A stretch of DNA of 64,000 bases, from NCBI RefSeq assembly GCF_010015445.1, contig NC_053116.1:34826285-34890284 (forward strand), in the 5' to 3' direction. Origin of the DNA: Perca fluviatilis (Eukaryota; Chordata; Actinopteri; Perciformes; Percidae). Position 1 is the stretch's first letter; each line of letters opens with the position of its first letter. Shown in pieces: positions 11,935 through 23,679 of the stretch. The translations under genes and the position numbers were made by a program. The notes below the pieces were generated by a model. The model searched no databases. It had not been told where the DNA came from and was given only the letters and a program-made list of their open reading frames with translations.

Positions 11935-12367
11935 GACTGTTGGCGCTTTATTCCCCACTACCACCAGTATACACGCCACTAACACAAACTTATTACCACT
12001 CCTCTTACATATATTTTTTGGAATTCATCGTCAATAAACCTCGCTTATAGGAAATTCTACCAATTTTTTGGAGTAAAAAAAAGCAGACATTTTGAATTAT
12101 TTTGGCTAATATTAGAAAGAACGTATATTGATAGATAATCACAGATATGTCAAAGTTTAGCCAGAATACCTTCAATAGTTTCAATTTTTGTCAAATGACT
12201 AAAACACTCAAAACTCAATGAAAGTAGGGACCATTAATTGGACTTGCGAAGAGCGTTGTGTAGGGAACTTTCCATGTTATTTTTTGGGGGTAATTTGGTC
12301 AAAAAGAAACCCATGTTTCTGATGTAGACGTTTTGAAAACGAAATTTGACCCAAGGACAACAGGAGG
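11935..12367. repeat. Copy of the TTAA/CCCTTGTGTTGTC element family
   Basis: The stretch ACCACTCCTCTTACAT...CGTCAATAAACCTCGCTTATAGG matches 9,265-9,325 closely. The 3' end reads AAGGACAACAGGAGGG followed by TTAA at 12,368-12,371. The left boundary is unclear. Confidence 0.55.
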
Positions 12368-12721
12368 GTTAATTACCATTTGACCAAAAAAAGTTGCAAG
12401 TAATCGCTTAAAGCCCGTGGAGCGGATCCATCGCTAACAGGGTGGTTATAGTGAGAGGGGTAGCAAACATCAACACATGGGTCTCAACTTGCACAGAGAA
12501 CTGGCAGCAACAAAGGCATTGTCTCGTGACAAACTCACTTCCATTTCCTTATTATGTAGCTGGAGGCCTTGATGGAACATGCTCGTCTCTTGAAGTGGAG
12601 GGGGGGGGACCCATCTCGAGCCACTTGTCAGACTTTATCGATCTGCGACTTTGACATTAAGCTTTTTTGAGTTATTGAGGGACTTTTAAAGCTTTCGGCA
12701 CTGTATATTGTTAATTTTGTA

Positions 12722-13209
12722 ACCCTTGTGTTGTACAACAATGCCATCCCCTTTAGTTACTTTCTGCTTTAAAAAGTAACTGCTGCTCATGTGATACTGC
12801 TGTAATTTTAGTGTTTGGCTAATCAAAATAAGCTGTGTTTTGTATTTTTTTAAGATTACTTTTTGGGCATTTTAGGCCTTTATTACACAGGACAGCTAAA
12901 GACATGCATAAAACTTTAGTTTTAGTCTAAATGTTTGACACTTTTGTCACTTTTCCCGACATTTTTGAAGCCTTTTTTTGTCACTTTTCCCCAGGTTTTA
13001 GTTGATTTTTTTCTGCGTTTTTTTTTACGTTTTTGTTGTTTTCCCCCCCCCAAAAATCCAAATTTAATGAAAGTCTTGAACCAATCATTTTTATTTTACT
13101 TGTGAAGAGCGTCGCGTGAAACCATCCGCGTTATTTCCTTTGACAATTTGGTTCAAAAAGAAACCCAAATTTCTGATATAGACACTTTTCGAAGGACAAC
13201 AGGAGGGTT
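12722..13209. repeat. Second diverged copy of the TTAA element family, with SINE-tail fragment
   Basis: It begins AACCCTTGTGTTGT and ends GAAGGACAACAGGAGGGTTGA. It contains the 'CGACATTTTTGAAGCC' type poly-T spacer and CCAAATTTAATGAAAGT also seen at 9.8 kb. The segment 12,850-12,915 (TTTTTGGGCATTTTAGGCC, GGACAGCTAAAGACATG) is a fragment of the SINE family found elsewhere here. Confidence 0.5.
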
Positions 13210-13214
13210 GATTG

Positions 13215-13512
13215 TCAACGATCTCTCGATTATGTTCTCGATTAATCGATTAGTTGATTGGTCTATAAAATGTCAGAAAATTGTGAAAAATGTCGATCCC
13301 AAGATGACGTCCTCAAATGTCTCGTTTTTTTCCACAACTCAAAGATATTCAGTTTACTGTCACAGAGGAGTAATACTCACATTTAAGAAGCTGGAATCTG
13401 ATCATTTTAACTTTTCGTTTTTATTTACCCAAAACGATTAATCGATTATCAAAATAGTTGGCGATTATATCAATAGTTGAGAACTAATCGATTCATCTTT
13501 GCAGCTCTAATA
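13215..13512. repeat. hAT-like MITE with CGATTAATCGATT motifs
   Basis: Multiple CGATTAATCGATTA strings lie near both ends, and the segment ends CATCTTTGCAGCTCTAA. This layout is common in fish hAT-like MITEs. The 97-residue open frame inside has no recognisable domain. A related end (AATCGACAATGAAAATAATC, ATTAGCCCTAG) lies at about 14,112-14,142. Confidence 0.5.
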
Positions 13513-13514
13513 TT

Positions 13515-14440
13515 CATGTATTTCATTGCATGTTGCAGCCATATAATAATCTGCCTTTTTACTGTATGTAAATCACTAAATCACTGACTGCATCTTTTTT
13601 TTTTATATCTTAAATCTTCTAAACAAATCAGGGTAATTACATTAAATCATTGTGTCTTTTCAGAGCGTCATTCAAACCCGGAAGAGAAGTTGATTTTCTT
13701 TACATTCTGTACTTCAAATCTTCTATTATTATCTAAAATGACTGTTAATGTTGATGTCGGAAAGATATATATGAGCCACGAGAAGGCCAGTGCAGGTGGA
13801 ATCTATAGAGCCGAAGCAATCAGTCGATTAATCAGTCAGCCAAACCACAGGAAACGAAATCGGCAAGTCATTTGAAAAGCAAATATTTCTTTCAGTCACT
13901 TTTCAGGCCAAAGTACCAAACAACCCCTATAGTTCAAGCTTGTTTTTCTTTGTCTTAGGTGATACTAAATCAATAACGTTGGGGTTTTTTGCTCTGTCCA
14001 GTGGACAGAACAAGTTATGTGAAGGCCTCAATTTGGGCTTAAGGAAAATGAAACAGGTATTCTTCCATTTTACAGGACTAAACGATAAATCAAGGAAATA
14101 ATTGGCAGTTTAATCGACAATGAAAATAATCATTAGCCCTAGTGGAGTCTCCCCTGTTTGGCTGCGAAGATCTACATACATATAGTACAGTAGTATGTAA
14201 GTAACAGTAACTCCTGCACAACCACAGGCGGTCTGCTTATAAGCTTAGAGCAGATGTAATGAAAAAAAAACATCTAAACACCACAAAGGGCATCTCCATG
14301 CTCAACGGGAAAAGAAACAACCGTTATCTTGAAATAAATGACATATTGTTACTGAAGTGACAATAACGCCTTAATATCGCAGGAATAAGAGGATGCAACA
14401 ACGGCACAATGCAATGCACTCGCTCTAAAAACTAGTGGAA
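13515..14440. other. Intergenic, no gene seen
   Basis: Apart from a MITE end near 14.1 kb I see no repeat, exon or RNA gene that can be supported. Confidence 0.4.
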
Positions 14441-14444
14441 CTTA

Positions 14445-14680
14445 TTGTCTGGTGCAGGATAGTAGTTACTTTGTTTTACTTCGACACTTTACTTGTGTGT
14501 ATATGGGGGGGGGGGCGAATCAGTTGTTGTTGGAGCAGTCAGGCTTGGAAGTGATGTATGTATGTGTGAATGTATTTTGTGTTTTGTATGTACTGTTCAA
14601 TTGTTTTAAGGACCCCCTCGAAAATGAGATGATTGTCTCGAGGGCTTATCCATACCAATAAATACTAAATACTAAAAATA
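14445..14680 (+). repeat. LINE-like 3' tail
   Basis: It ends GGACCCCCTCGAAAATGAGATGATT...CTCGAGGGC...CCAATAAATACTAAATACTAAA. This is the type of short 3' end with AATAAA and terminal short repeats seen in teleost LINEs (family knowledge). No reverse-transcriptase sequence is attached. Confidence 0.45.
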
Positions 14681-14902
14681 CAACAGTGTTTGCTTATTTC
14701 CACACTTCTGACTGACAATAAACGTGTAAGAAAAAGAAGAAAAAAGGGAAGAGTAGAAGCCTGCAGAAAAGTCAGCTATCAATAACAAGTGCATAAATGG
14801 AACCCCCACATTGTGACCCCCCCCTCAACCCCCTCTTTTGGGTTGGTTGGGGGTCTTGGTTGTTATTTACCCGCTTCCAAGGAAAAGCACACTCTCGCGC
14901 GC

Positions 14903-15082
14903 ACACAAACACACACACACACACACACACACGCATCCGATCAGCGACAAACATGACACAAGCCATGTAGATAACCTCGTGGAGGGGCCAAACCTACATT
15001 CAGTCAGCAACAATGGCGTGTTTAAGGGACGCCGGAATATCAGACACTCATTTATGGAATGTATAACAGCATGATGCGCGCG

Positions 15083-15126
<44 letters not shown>
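14903..15126 (+). repeat. (CA)n microsatellites
   Basis: (CA)n at about 14,905-14,932 and 15,083-15,124, both preceded by CGCGCGCAC-type sequence. Confidence 0.95.
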
Positions 15127-15128
<2 letters not shown>

Positions 15129-15649
15129 GAAAACAGCTTCCACATTTCTGCAACTTTTTATCAGACCTTTTCTTTTTTTTTCTTCCTCCTCTCGCAAACT
15201 ATAGGCTACAACACACGCCACGGTACGTTCGCACTATCTCTCCTCTGCAGTGGCATGCCACACTTGATAAATGTTCGGAAATTGCTTTTAAAAAAAACTC
15301 ACCAGATCGCCGAAAACATGCAGAGGAGGAACATCAAACGTCAACAGCTCTGGGCCGCTGGACAAAGTGCAACCGTGTTCACACAACTTCACTGATTCGC
15401 ATTTTGCAGCATAGCATATTTAAGCCTATCGACCCCCAAAAAAAATAAATAAATAAATAAATAAAAATAAAAACTAAACAAAAAAATCGAGACGACCGAG
15501 TGATTAAAAAATGAAATAGCCCGGATATGTCCATGCTGCCACAAAAAAAAGAAGAAAAAAAAAAGCGAAATCACGCAAGGTCCGATTACGCGATACTAAC
15601 AACACATTCATATAACAATTCCAGCGTCGCGCACGTCGATGTGTCAGTC

Positions 15650-16045
15650 AGCGAGAGTTACATAGAAAGTTGGAAAAGTTGTTTTCAAAAAGGGGCACAC
15701 ATGCACACACCAGGACGTGCAGCCGCACGATGAGGTCTTAGTAGAGAAAAAAAAAAGGAGCAGTTTACCCACCAAAAAGTTTCCAGCACCGCATTAGTCA
15801 GTTTCACATGGAGCCCTGCCGGTAACCTTCCATCTCGGACCGGACCGGACCAGACACCCGCCGTGGGAGAGCCCACGCCACCGCTCCGAGTCCTTTTCTC
15901 CTCGCGATCTGTTCTTTTATGATTTTTCCCGATTTTTTTCCGATAATTTTTCTATATTCGGGGCCTGAGAGTGTGTCTGGCTCCCCTCAGGCTGCAGCGG
16001 AGTTATGGGGCGGTAAGCATTGTGGGAGTGTGACGTCAGGCCACT
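15650..16045 (-). promoter_or_regulatory. GC-rich promoter-like block, possible first exon of an unseen gene
   Basis: This block is distinctly richer in CpG and unique sequence than its surroundings. It includes CCGGACCGGACC at about 15,840 and a perfect CRE (TGACGTCA) at 16,031-16,038. A second perfect CRE lies at 16,488-16,495. Read on the - strand, the CRE would sit upstream of a TATA-like GAATATAG and a purine-rich possible 5' UTR. No coding exon that belongs to it is found in the window. In human the neighbour upstream of POFUT1 is PLAGL2 on the opposite strand, but no zinc-finger exon is present here, so any link is speculation. Confidence 0.3.
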
Positions 16046-16049
16046 TTCA

Positions 16050-17520
16050 CAAACTTTTTTCTTTTTTTTTTTTTTTTTTTTCTTTTTTTAACAAGCAGGG
16101 ACAGCTTACTGGTTTTCGGGCAGCCAGTCCTCCCAGTCCCAAGCATTTGATCCAGTTAATACACCTGCAGTCCACATCAGACATTTTTTTAGATTCGGCT
16201 TATGAAAAAAAAACTATACATTTTTCTATTTTCTTTAGCCTAAATTCATAATTGCCAAACGGCGCCAATGTTTACATATGCCTATGACATAATAGCATTC
16301 CATAGGTTTTAAAAAAAAATAAATTTCGTATTGTTGCCTTATATTCAAAGTTTACTACGGCATTGTCTACAATTTGATTATATGTTAATGTGCATAGCCT
16401 ACTTTGAGGCTTATTGCAGTTGTTAAAAATAGAAAAAAAGAATATTTCAAAAACCTTTGCTAAACTTTATTTGTTTTATAAGCTTTGTGACGTCATCGCT
16501 CGCCTCTGAAACCCGATGAAAGTGAAAATGCATTCATGTGCTCATCATGATCCCACATCAGCTCCTGCATAAGCCTTCATTTTCTCGACATTAAATTCAA
16601 GTTTATTTGTTTCTTAATTGTTATAGTTTCTAGCAGCCCATTTTGAAATTGTACAAAAACACCGGAATCGGTGCGTTCTAATGAACGGACTTTACAGATT
16701 TTTTAAGAACGAAAAAAGTGGGAGAAAAACTCTCCCATTAACGGAACAGAAATCTGTTATTACGGTGATTGAATAGTGAGATGTTCTTACATATGTGGGT
16801 CACCTTAAAATCTGTTTTGTGCGCAATGAAAAATATTTTACAAAACATAAACATCTCAATCGTTAAATGGCCTTCTTACCAAAACAAAAGAAAAAAAACA
16901 TGTTTCAATCACACAACATAGAACACGCACTTGAATCATTATCTGTTTTTATTTTCTGTTTTTATTTCTGCTACACTTTGCATTAACCTTCATCCTCGAT
17001 TTTCATCCATATATTCTAAATTCTGCACTCAACCCGTTCAGCCTCTTTTCCCCTTACGTAACAGTTATTTTGTAAGTCTATATTTGTTTTTCTGTAGGCC
17101 TATTTATTGTTTATGTCATATTGATATTTGTGTGTTTGTTTGTCTATGTATTCACCTTTCACTGAGGCAAATTCCACATAGCCGAAGTGTAACTTATTGT
17201 GGCAATAAAATCTATTTTTTTCTGATTCTGATTCTAAAGCGGCAACAAGTGACAGCCCGGAGGAAGAAAGCGAGCAGCCTGGTTTCCAGCCTGCAGCAGG
17301 AATGTGGCCCCGGTTCCCCACGTGTTAAAGGCTGCCAGCGGTGCTGCTGCTGCTGCCGCTGCTGCCGCTGGTCCCGTTTCTCCCACCTTGTGTGTGTGTT
17401 TTTTGGGGCGGTGGGTGGGGGGTTGAAAGAATTACTTCCTAGGGCACATCAACTCGTTTCCTCATCACTCTAACCCTAGCCCCTCCACAGGCTCCCAACA
17501 GCCCCCGCGAGCCCGCGGGG
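16050..17520. other. Intergenic, no gene supported
   Basis: The block contains a T-run (16,056-16,088) and AT-rich DNA. At 17,160-17,240 a LINE-type tail occurs (GAGGCAAATTCCACATAG, TGGCAATAAAATC, then TTCTGATTCTGATTCT). GC-rich CTG/CCG triplets lie at 17,335-17,375. The 180-residue open frame over 16,931-17,473 crosses the LINE tail and triplet runs and is not convincing. Confidence 0.4.
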
Positions 17521-17536
17521 TGTATGTGTTTGTGCA

Positions 17537-17578
17537 GAGAGAGAGAGGGATAGGGAGAGAGAGAGAGAGAGAGAGAAA

Positions 17579-17612
<34 letters not shown>
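17537..17612 (+). repeat. (GA)n microsatellite
   Basis: GAGAGA tract with a few G and A interruptions, ending in a short (GT)n run. Confidence 0.95.
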
Positions 17613-17613
<1 letters not shown>

Positions 17614-17614
17614 T

Positions 17615-18190
17615 GTGTGTGGGTGGTGGGGGAGCAAGAGTCTTCAATAATGTGGCTTTCAAGTGCTGCCCGTCTGCTCATATGTTAGCCTATATCTCTA
17701 GAAAAAGATAACCCACTTTTGTTTGTCTGTTTATTGAGATAACAGTGTAATGGGCTAAACATGATGACAAAATAGACATATTTGTATGCCTGTTCATTTA
17801 TTTTACAAATGCATCTAGGCCTACATAATATGTTAGGCTATATGTCCATAATGTTAGAGCACCAGGGCTGATTTTTTATTTTTTTAGCCTAAATAAACGT
17901 GTTTAAAAAAAGTGTCTAATTTAGCTGCTGTCCGACCACTACATTAAAAAACAAACTACAGCATCATAGAGAACTTCAGTTATGTTTTTTTTTTGTTTTT
18001 GTTTTTTTTTACAGGTTCATGCTTTTTGTTTGGTAATCAAGCGCTCCGTCGTAATTGCGACATTTCCGACCGAACGTGAAAGCATCAAAAGGCTTTTGGC
18101 GTGTTCAATACAGAGGAGCGAGGTAGAAAATGCCAGTTGTTGAGAGTGGGGGGATGCCTCCAAAACAACAATAGGCTTTTACATGTTGCG
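17615..18190. other. Intergenic, no gene seen
   Basis: AT-rich with T-runs near 17,983-18,011. No exon or repeat family could be supported. Confidence 0.4.
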
Positions 18191-18197
18191 TGCGGAG

Positions 18198-18198
<1 letters not shown>

Positions 18199-18258
<60 letters not shown>

Positions 18259-18350
18259 ATCCTCCAGTGGTCTGGCTTTTTTTTAAATCTGAGAGCTACT
18301 GTGAAGTCTCAGTTCCGTTTAAATGCAAAAAAAAAAAAAAAAAAAAAAAA
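18199..18350. repeat. (TA)n microsatellite and A-run
   Basis: (AT)n at about 18,199-18,256, then an uninterrupted run of about 24 A at 18,327-18,350. Confidence 0.95.
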
Positions 18351-18364
18351 CTGGATCCAAAATA

Positions 18365-18560
18365 GTGTTGTAATGTAACGAAGTACAAATACTTGGTTAT
18401 TGTGTTTAAGTAGAATTTCGCCTATCTTTACTTTATTTCGTTATTTATATTTCTGGAAAATCTTATTTTTACTCCATTACTTTTCCTAAAGAATGTATAC
18501 TAGTTTTTACATCACTACATTTCCCCCTAAGCATCTTCCTTACTCCTTACTTGTTTTTGT
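18365..18560. repeat. Degraded hAT-like repeat (GTAATGTAACGAAGTA type)
   Basis: The text TGTTGTAATGTAACGAAGTAC...TTTTTACTCCATTAC resembles the CAGTGGTGGAATGTAACTAAGTAC family found intact at 20,375 and 22,580. The right end is not recognisable. Confidence 0.4.
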
Positions 18561-18564
18561 ACAT

Positions 18565-20370
18565 TGGAGTGAAAGATTCTTCCTCATACAAAAAAAAATG
18601 AAAACTCTGTTTCTGTTTTTCTTTTTGTTGATTTCAGACTTTGAATACGCTGTTTAAGAAGGTGTGGAAACCCTGAATATTATATATGCTTTACTATAAG
18701 GAAGCCACAATCAAGTTCATAATGAAAGTTTCTCTTTACTTTTACTTTCACTTCTAATAAGTGAGTATATTAATGTAGGCTAAGTAATGTATGAATTAAA
18801 TGATAATAACTGAGCACTGAACTGAGAGGGGAAACAAATAAGCAATGTTGGCAGTTTTTTTTCCTTACAAATACTTATTTCATAAAAGTGTAATTAATAA
18901 TACATAATGGCTTATTCTACAAATCAGATTGGCACACGTATAGTTAACCTTAAAGGCAAAAATCTTAAGGTTATGTATCAATCATTACTCATTCATTATT
19001 AAGACATTTGAATATGGTTGTGAATATGAATGAAATGTTTAAACTGAGAAAGTTCATGTTAAATAATAAGCTTAGATTGAAATGTCTAAAAAAAAGATAT
19101 TTTCAATATGATGCTGTTTTTAAATAAAAAGAACCCATCATTACACATTTAAATAGCCTAAATAGCATCCACATACATGACTTCATGCATCACAGCAACA
19201 GACACTTAAAACAGGAAAGACTCAAGTCAAATCAAGTTGAATTATTTCATTGCATTTTGTAATAGAATTATCATTAGTCTTTTATACACATATGACACAT
19301 ACTTGTCTCTCTTTTTAAATCCAATAATCTCTGAGAACTAGTTTAAACTCTGACATTATAAACTAGTTATAAAGGCAAGTAAACGAAATGAAGGCAGCTG
19401 TCTGACACACTTTGTTTTTTTGTTATTTTTTTTCTTCGCAGAAATGGAGGGAACATCACATAAAAGTTGCCCATGCAATTTTATATCAGCCTAATAATGA
19501 AATTACTGTGAGTATAAAACGCAACGACTGTGTTCAGTGCAGTAAGTTTGCATTGAGGCTTTGTCTGCATTATTACAGTGGCATTGCCAGAGTTGTATAA
19601 CCATTATACACATGATCTGTGGTTATCAGGATGTTTTTTTATTTTTTTTATGCTATATGTAAAGATCCTCACTCTTTAGTTGGGCTGTAGTTGTTTTGGG
19701 TTATTTCTTTCTCCTGCAGCTTTTCATTTGAGCAGGAAACAAACAGAATCTGTACAAGAAGAGATGATAGAGAAACAGTAGGGTTGAAGATGATGCATGA
19801 GGTGAAGCCATTTCCCAGCATATAAAGAAGGGGGGGAGACACTTCTTTCATTATGCCATTGTATGTTTATTTGGATTACGGTGTGGTTGCTGCGACCGCA
19901 GTCAGGTTGATTGCAGTTTGCGTGGTGGTCTGTTATTTAGAGTTGTGGAGTGATTTTTAACTATCTTATGAAACGCCACATCATGCCGCGCACTGATTTC
20001 CCTCTCTGTCTGTCTCTCTCATCTCTGCAGACAGTCTAGGAAACCTCTTCACATGCGGAGAAGTCCTCTGTAAACACAGCAGCATGGGCAGAGCAGCCAC
20101 TCCCCTGCATGTCTCTGGCTACCACACACCTAATCAGCCCTGATTGGATGAACTGTACGGGACGAGCGAGCCAGCCCTTTCAGAAGTTATGATGACAGGA
20201 CCGGAGAAAAGAATGGGCTCCCCTTAAATAAAGCCTTCATCACGCAGGCACTGAGCACAAACATCTGGGTCTGTTTATGGTGGCTGTGTAACAGTAGTCA
20301 GATCTCCAACTGTTCCTCACAGTGTCATCCCAGTTGACGTCTCTTTCCTTTAACGCCCTGCGCTTTCCTA
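18565..20370. other. Intergenic, no gene supported
   Basis: Mostly AT-rich. A possible splice acceptor (CATCTCTGCAG at about 20,030) is followed by GC-richer sequence to 20,220, but no frame there is long or recognisable. It could be part of a non-coding or untranslated exon. Confidence 0.3.
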
Positions 20371-20374
20371 ACGC

Positions 20375-20832
20375 CAGTGGTGGAATGTAACTAAGTACTG
20401 TACTCAAGTACGCATTTGAGGTACTTGTACTTTACTTGAGTCTTTTCCTTCTCGTGCCACTTTCTACTTCTACTCCGCTACATTTCAGAGAGAGATGTTG
20501 TACGTTTTACTCCACTACATTAGTCTGACAGCTTTAGTTACTAGTTCCTTTACACATTAAGAGTTGTGCACACCAAAGACATGTAGTTTATAAAATACCA
20601 CGTTTTTATTATAAATGAAACTACCCAATAACGGCTTAAAGTCCAGCTGACATGATTAGTCGATTTAAACACTTAGCTGATTGACAGAACTGTTTGGATC
20701 GTTTCCAGTTTCTAAAATGGGAGGATTTTTCTGCATCGAGTACTTTTACTTTTAATACTTTAAGTATATTTTCCTGATGATACTTTTACTTAATGTAACA
20801 TTTTCTATGCAGGACTTTTACCTCCACCACTG
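20375..20832. mobile_element. hAT-type MITE (CAGTGGTGGAA family)
   Basis: It begins CAGTGGTGGAATGTAACTAAG and ends ACCTCCACCACTG, giving inverted ends. The flanking octamers CCTAACGC and CTTAACAC agree at 6 of 8 positions, consistent with an old target duplication. It is the uninterrupted relative of the element at 22,580 and shows what that copy looked like before its internal insertion. Confidence 0.8.
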
Positions 20833-20834
20833 CT

Positions 20835-21560
20835 TAACACCATCAGCTTCATAATCATGCACACCAAACACACACACACACACACACACATAATGAAGGT
20901 GAATTCTGGCAAACAGCCTCAGCCCCATCTACACAAAAACCTAAGAGATCCCAAAAACAGCATCAGTGTATGAGCACAATTGCAATTAGTAAGGGGGACA
21001 ATTTGTTCACATCTGGAGTGTATTTCCTTGCCACCAGAATACCCAGCAATCCCTTCTTTCATGGTCTAGTGTGGTGAGAAATGACTATGTGTGTGTTTTT
21101 ATGTGCTTTGTTTAAAACAGATGGGCGGTTTACATTAGCAGAGATGGGCGATAAACAGCTTAGAAAGGATGGGGGAGGGGGGAGGGAGGGGGGGGGGTGT
21201 GAACCTCCGGGACACAAAGAGAGAGACGCAGCCATCACTTCCAGTTGCACAGACATGGCACTGAGGCCTGTTGTGGAAAGTTGGGGTGGGACAACAGTTA
21301 TCCTGTGTTGGTTCATGGGCTGAAAAAGCTGAAAAATCCTAGATATTGCCAGTATTTGGGGGGTGTAATTGTTTTCCACTCTTGCAATTTTTGGTCCTAT
21401 TTGTTGCAAGGACACGATGTATGTATTTGTAAAGTGAAAATGTCGATACACATCGTCGTCTTTAACATGCGCCTTTATTTTGAAATTCCCACTTTATGTT
21501 TATGCTTTTTACTAAGGGGAGTTGTTTGCTTTTAATTCAAAAGTCTGGAAGAGCTTAGTG
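20835..21560. other. Intergenic, no gene supported
   Basis: Contains a (CA)n run (20,868-20,890) and a G-rich stretch near 21,170-21,200. Overlapping short frames on both strands have no domain similarity. Confidence 0.4.
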
Positions 21561-21572
21561 ATGAACTTGTCA

Positions 21573-21768
21573 GGCGCCTGGGTAGCTCACCAGGTACAGA
21601 GCGGGCGCCCATATATAGAGGTTTACTCTGTAATGTAGTGGCTGCGGGTTCGACTCCGACCTGCGGCCTTTTGCTGCGTGTTGTTCCCCTCTCTCTCTCT
21701 CCTATTTCAAGTCTAAGCTGTCCTATACAAATAAAGGCCTAAAATGCCCAAAAAGTTATCTTTAAAAA
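21573..21768 (+). repeat. tRNA-derived SINE
   Basis: The head GCGCCTGGGTAGCTCACC and the B-box-like GCGGGTTCGACTCCGACC are followed by TGCGGCC, a CT-rich stretch and the tail AAATAAAGGCCTAAAATGCCC. Same family as at 22.23, 35.45, 42.19 and 63.66 kb. Confidence 0.8.
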
Positions 21769-22113
21769 TTAATTTAAAAAAAGTCATCAAATTGTAATTT
21801 AGTTGCTTTTTGTAAATATATATACAGTAAATGTAACTGATTTCGTTAAACGGCCTTATGTATCATCTCATTTTGATCACAGGCCCCTAATTAAATCAAA
21901 TCAAAATCGTATCGCAGACTTTGGGATATCAGTCAATAGTGTATCTTTGTCCAAAGAATCAACATAATATCGTATCGTGACAGAATGTGTGATTCACACC
22001 CCTAATATTTGGGCATAATTCAACCATAACTGTCTAGAAGAACAATTACATTTACAGGTTTGATTAAAATCCACCTCTCACACCAAAATCAAAATATGAT
22101 TATTGCTCAAAAC

Positions 22114-22523
22114 TAGAGATGGTCCGAAACCATTTTTTGCTTCCCGATACCGATCCCGATAGCTGAACTTGTGTATCGTCCGATACCGATCCGATACCAG
22201 TGTGTAAAAAAACACATACATGTTATATTTTTTTTGTATTATTTTTTTGGGGCATTTTAGGCCTTTATTTCCTCAGGACAAATGAAGACACAAAAGGGGA
22301 GAGAGAGTGTGAATGACATGCAGCAAAGGGCCTCAGGTCAGAGTCGAACCCTCAGCCGCTGCCTCAAGGAGTGAACCTCTATATATGTGCGCCTGCTCTA
22401 CCAACTGAGCTAACCCAGCCACATGTTGCAATTTTTTAACAGCTGTATAGGCTACTATACTACCCCTGTATAGCGATAGGCAGTATCATAGGCTTTTCTG
22501 ACACTGGTATCGGAACATCTCTA
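22114..22523. mobile_element. hAT-type MITE with a SINE inside
   Basis: The ends TAGAGATGGTCCGAAACC and GGTATCGGAACATCTCTA are inverted repeats. A perfect 8-bp duplication, CTCAAAAC, flanks it at 22,106-22,113 and 22,524-22,531. CCGATACCGATCC strings lie near the left end. About half of its present length is the nested SINE listed next. Confidence 0.88.
22229..22421 (-). repeat. tRNA-derived SINE nested in an hAT MITE
   Basis: Read on the - strand: head GGCTGGGTTAGCTCAGTTGG, B-box-like GGGTTCGACTCTG, body with CTGCATGTCATTCACAC, and tail AAATAAAGGCCTAAAATGCC. The short duplication ACATGTT lies on either side. Confidence 0.85.
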
Positions 22524-22579
22524 CTCAAAACACAACATGTGAATACCTGCTAAGATAGTTTCGAACACAGAGCAGTGTT

Positions 22580-23666
22580 CAGTGGTAGAATGTAATTAAG
22601 TACATTTACTCAAGTACTGCACTGTACTTAAAAATTTGAGGTACTTGTACACTTCACTTGATTCTTTTCTTTTCGTGCCACTTTGTACCTCTTCTCCGCT
22701 ACATTGCAGAGAGAAATATTCTACTTTTTACTCCACTACATTAGTCTGACAGCTCTAGTTACTTTACAGATTAGGATTTTTGCACACAAAACACATTTTT
22801 AGTAGTTTATAAAATATGATGTTTTATTATAAATTAAACTACCCAACAATATAACGGCCTACAAGTCCAGCTGAAAGGATTAGACCATTAAACACTTAGT
22901 TGACTGACAGAACTGTTTGGATCGTTTCCAGTTTCTAAAATGGGAGGATTTTTCTGCATCGAGTACTTTTACTTTTAATACTTTAAACCTACGTTCTGTA
23001 ATGTTTTGAGTTGATTCTTAGCAACAACAACAAAACCTTTGTTCTTTCACAAATATGTACTCATTCATGTGTAATTACTTCCACTAACTAATCAAAGTAT
23101 TCTCATAAGCGTAGAATCTGCCATTCAGAATCATTCAGAATACATACGAGCGACTCGATCAAATGACGGCGGCCATGTAGCGCTTCCATCTTTAAAATAC
23201 ATTAGCCAAAGAGGGACATACCTCCTCATTTCGCCCTCTAACACCTATTGGCACTGTGAAGAATGCCAGAGGGAGATTACTCGCCCAGGGAAGCAAAAAA
23301 AGAGAATTTAAACGACAACGCGACAGGCAAAGCAACAAGACCAAAGTTAATATTGGAGTGGCTAGAACAGCTGCGTGTAAACGATGGAGAGACATCATTT
23401 CGGGTTCGGCCACCGTAGGAGGAAGGGCTAGAAAGTAATATTCAGTTGGTTGTCATATCCAGTTTCAGCGCTAGATGGGAGAAATTCTTACACAATGTGG
23501 CCTTAAGTACATTTTCCTGATGATACTTCCATACTTTTACTTAAGTAACATTTTCAATGCAGGACTTTCAATTAATAGTGCTGTGTTGTTGTTTTGCGTA
23601 ACAGAGTATTTTTACAGTGTGATGTTAGTACTTTTACAAAGCATCTGAATGCTTCTTCCACCACTG
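22580..23666. mobile_element. hAT-type MITE (CAGTGGTRGAA family), interrupted
   Basis: The left end is CAGTGGTAGAATGTAATTAAG and the right end CTTCTTCCACCACTG. A perfect 8-bp duplication GCAGTGTT flanks it (22,572-22,579 and 23,667-23,674). Compared with the copy at 20,375, it carries a 516-bp insertion. Confidence 0.9.
22987..23502. mobile_element. Nested TTAA-flanked MITE
   Basis: The uninterrupted sister element at 20,375 reads AATACTTTAAGTA...CTGATGATAC. Here that text is split at TTAA, which is present on both sides (22,983-22,986 and 23,503-23,506). The inserted ends ACCTACGTTCTGTAA and TTACACAATGTGGCC are imperfect inverted repeats. A 4-bp TTAA duplication suggests piggyBac-type insertion, although a TTA/TAA (Harbinger) target is not excluded. 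The interior has no transposase. Confidence 0.75.
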
Positions 23667-23679
23667 GCAGTGTTGCACT

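Noticed and set aside
16931..17473. 180-residue + frame
   Set aside because: It includes a LINE-like tail and CTG/CCG runs, shows no domain, and has no supporting splice structure.
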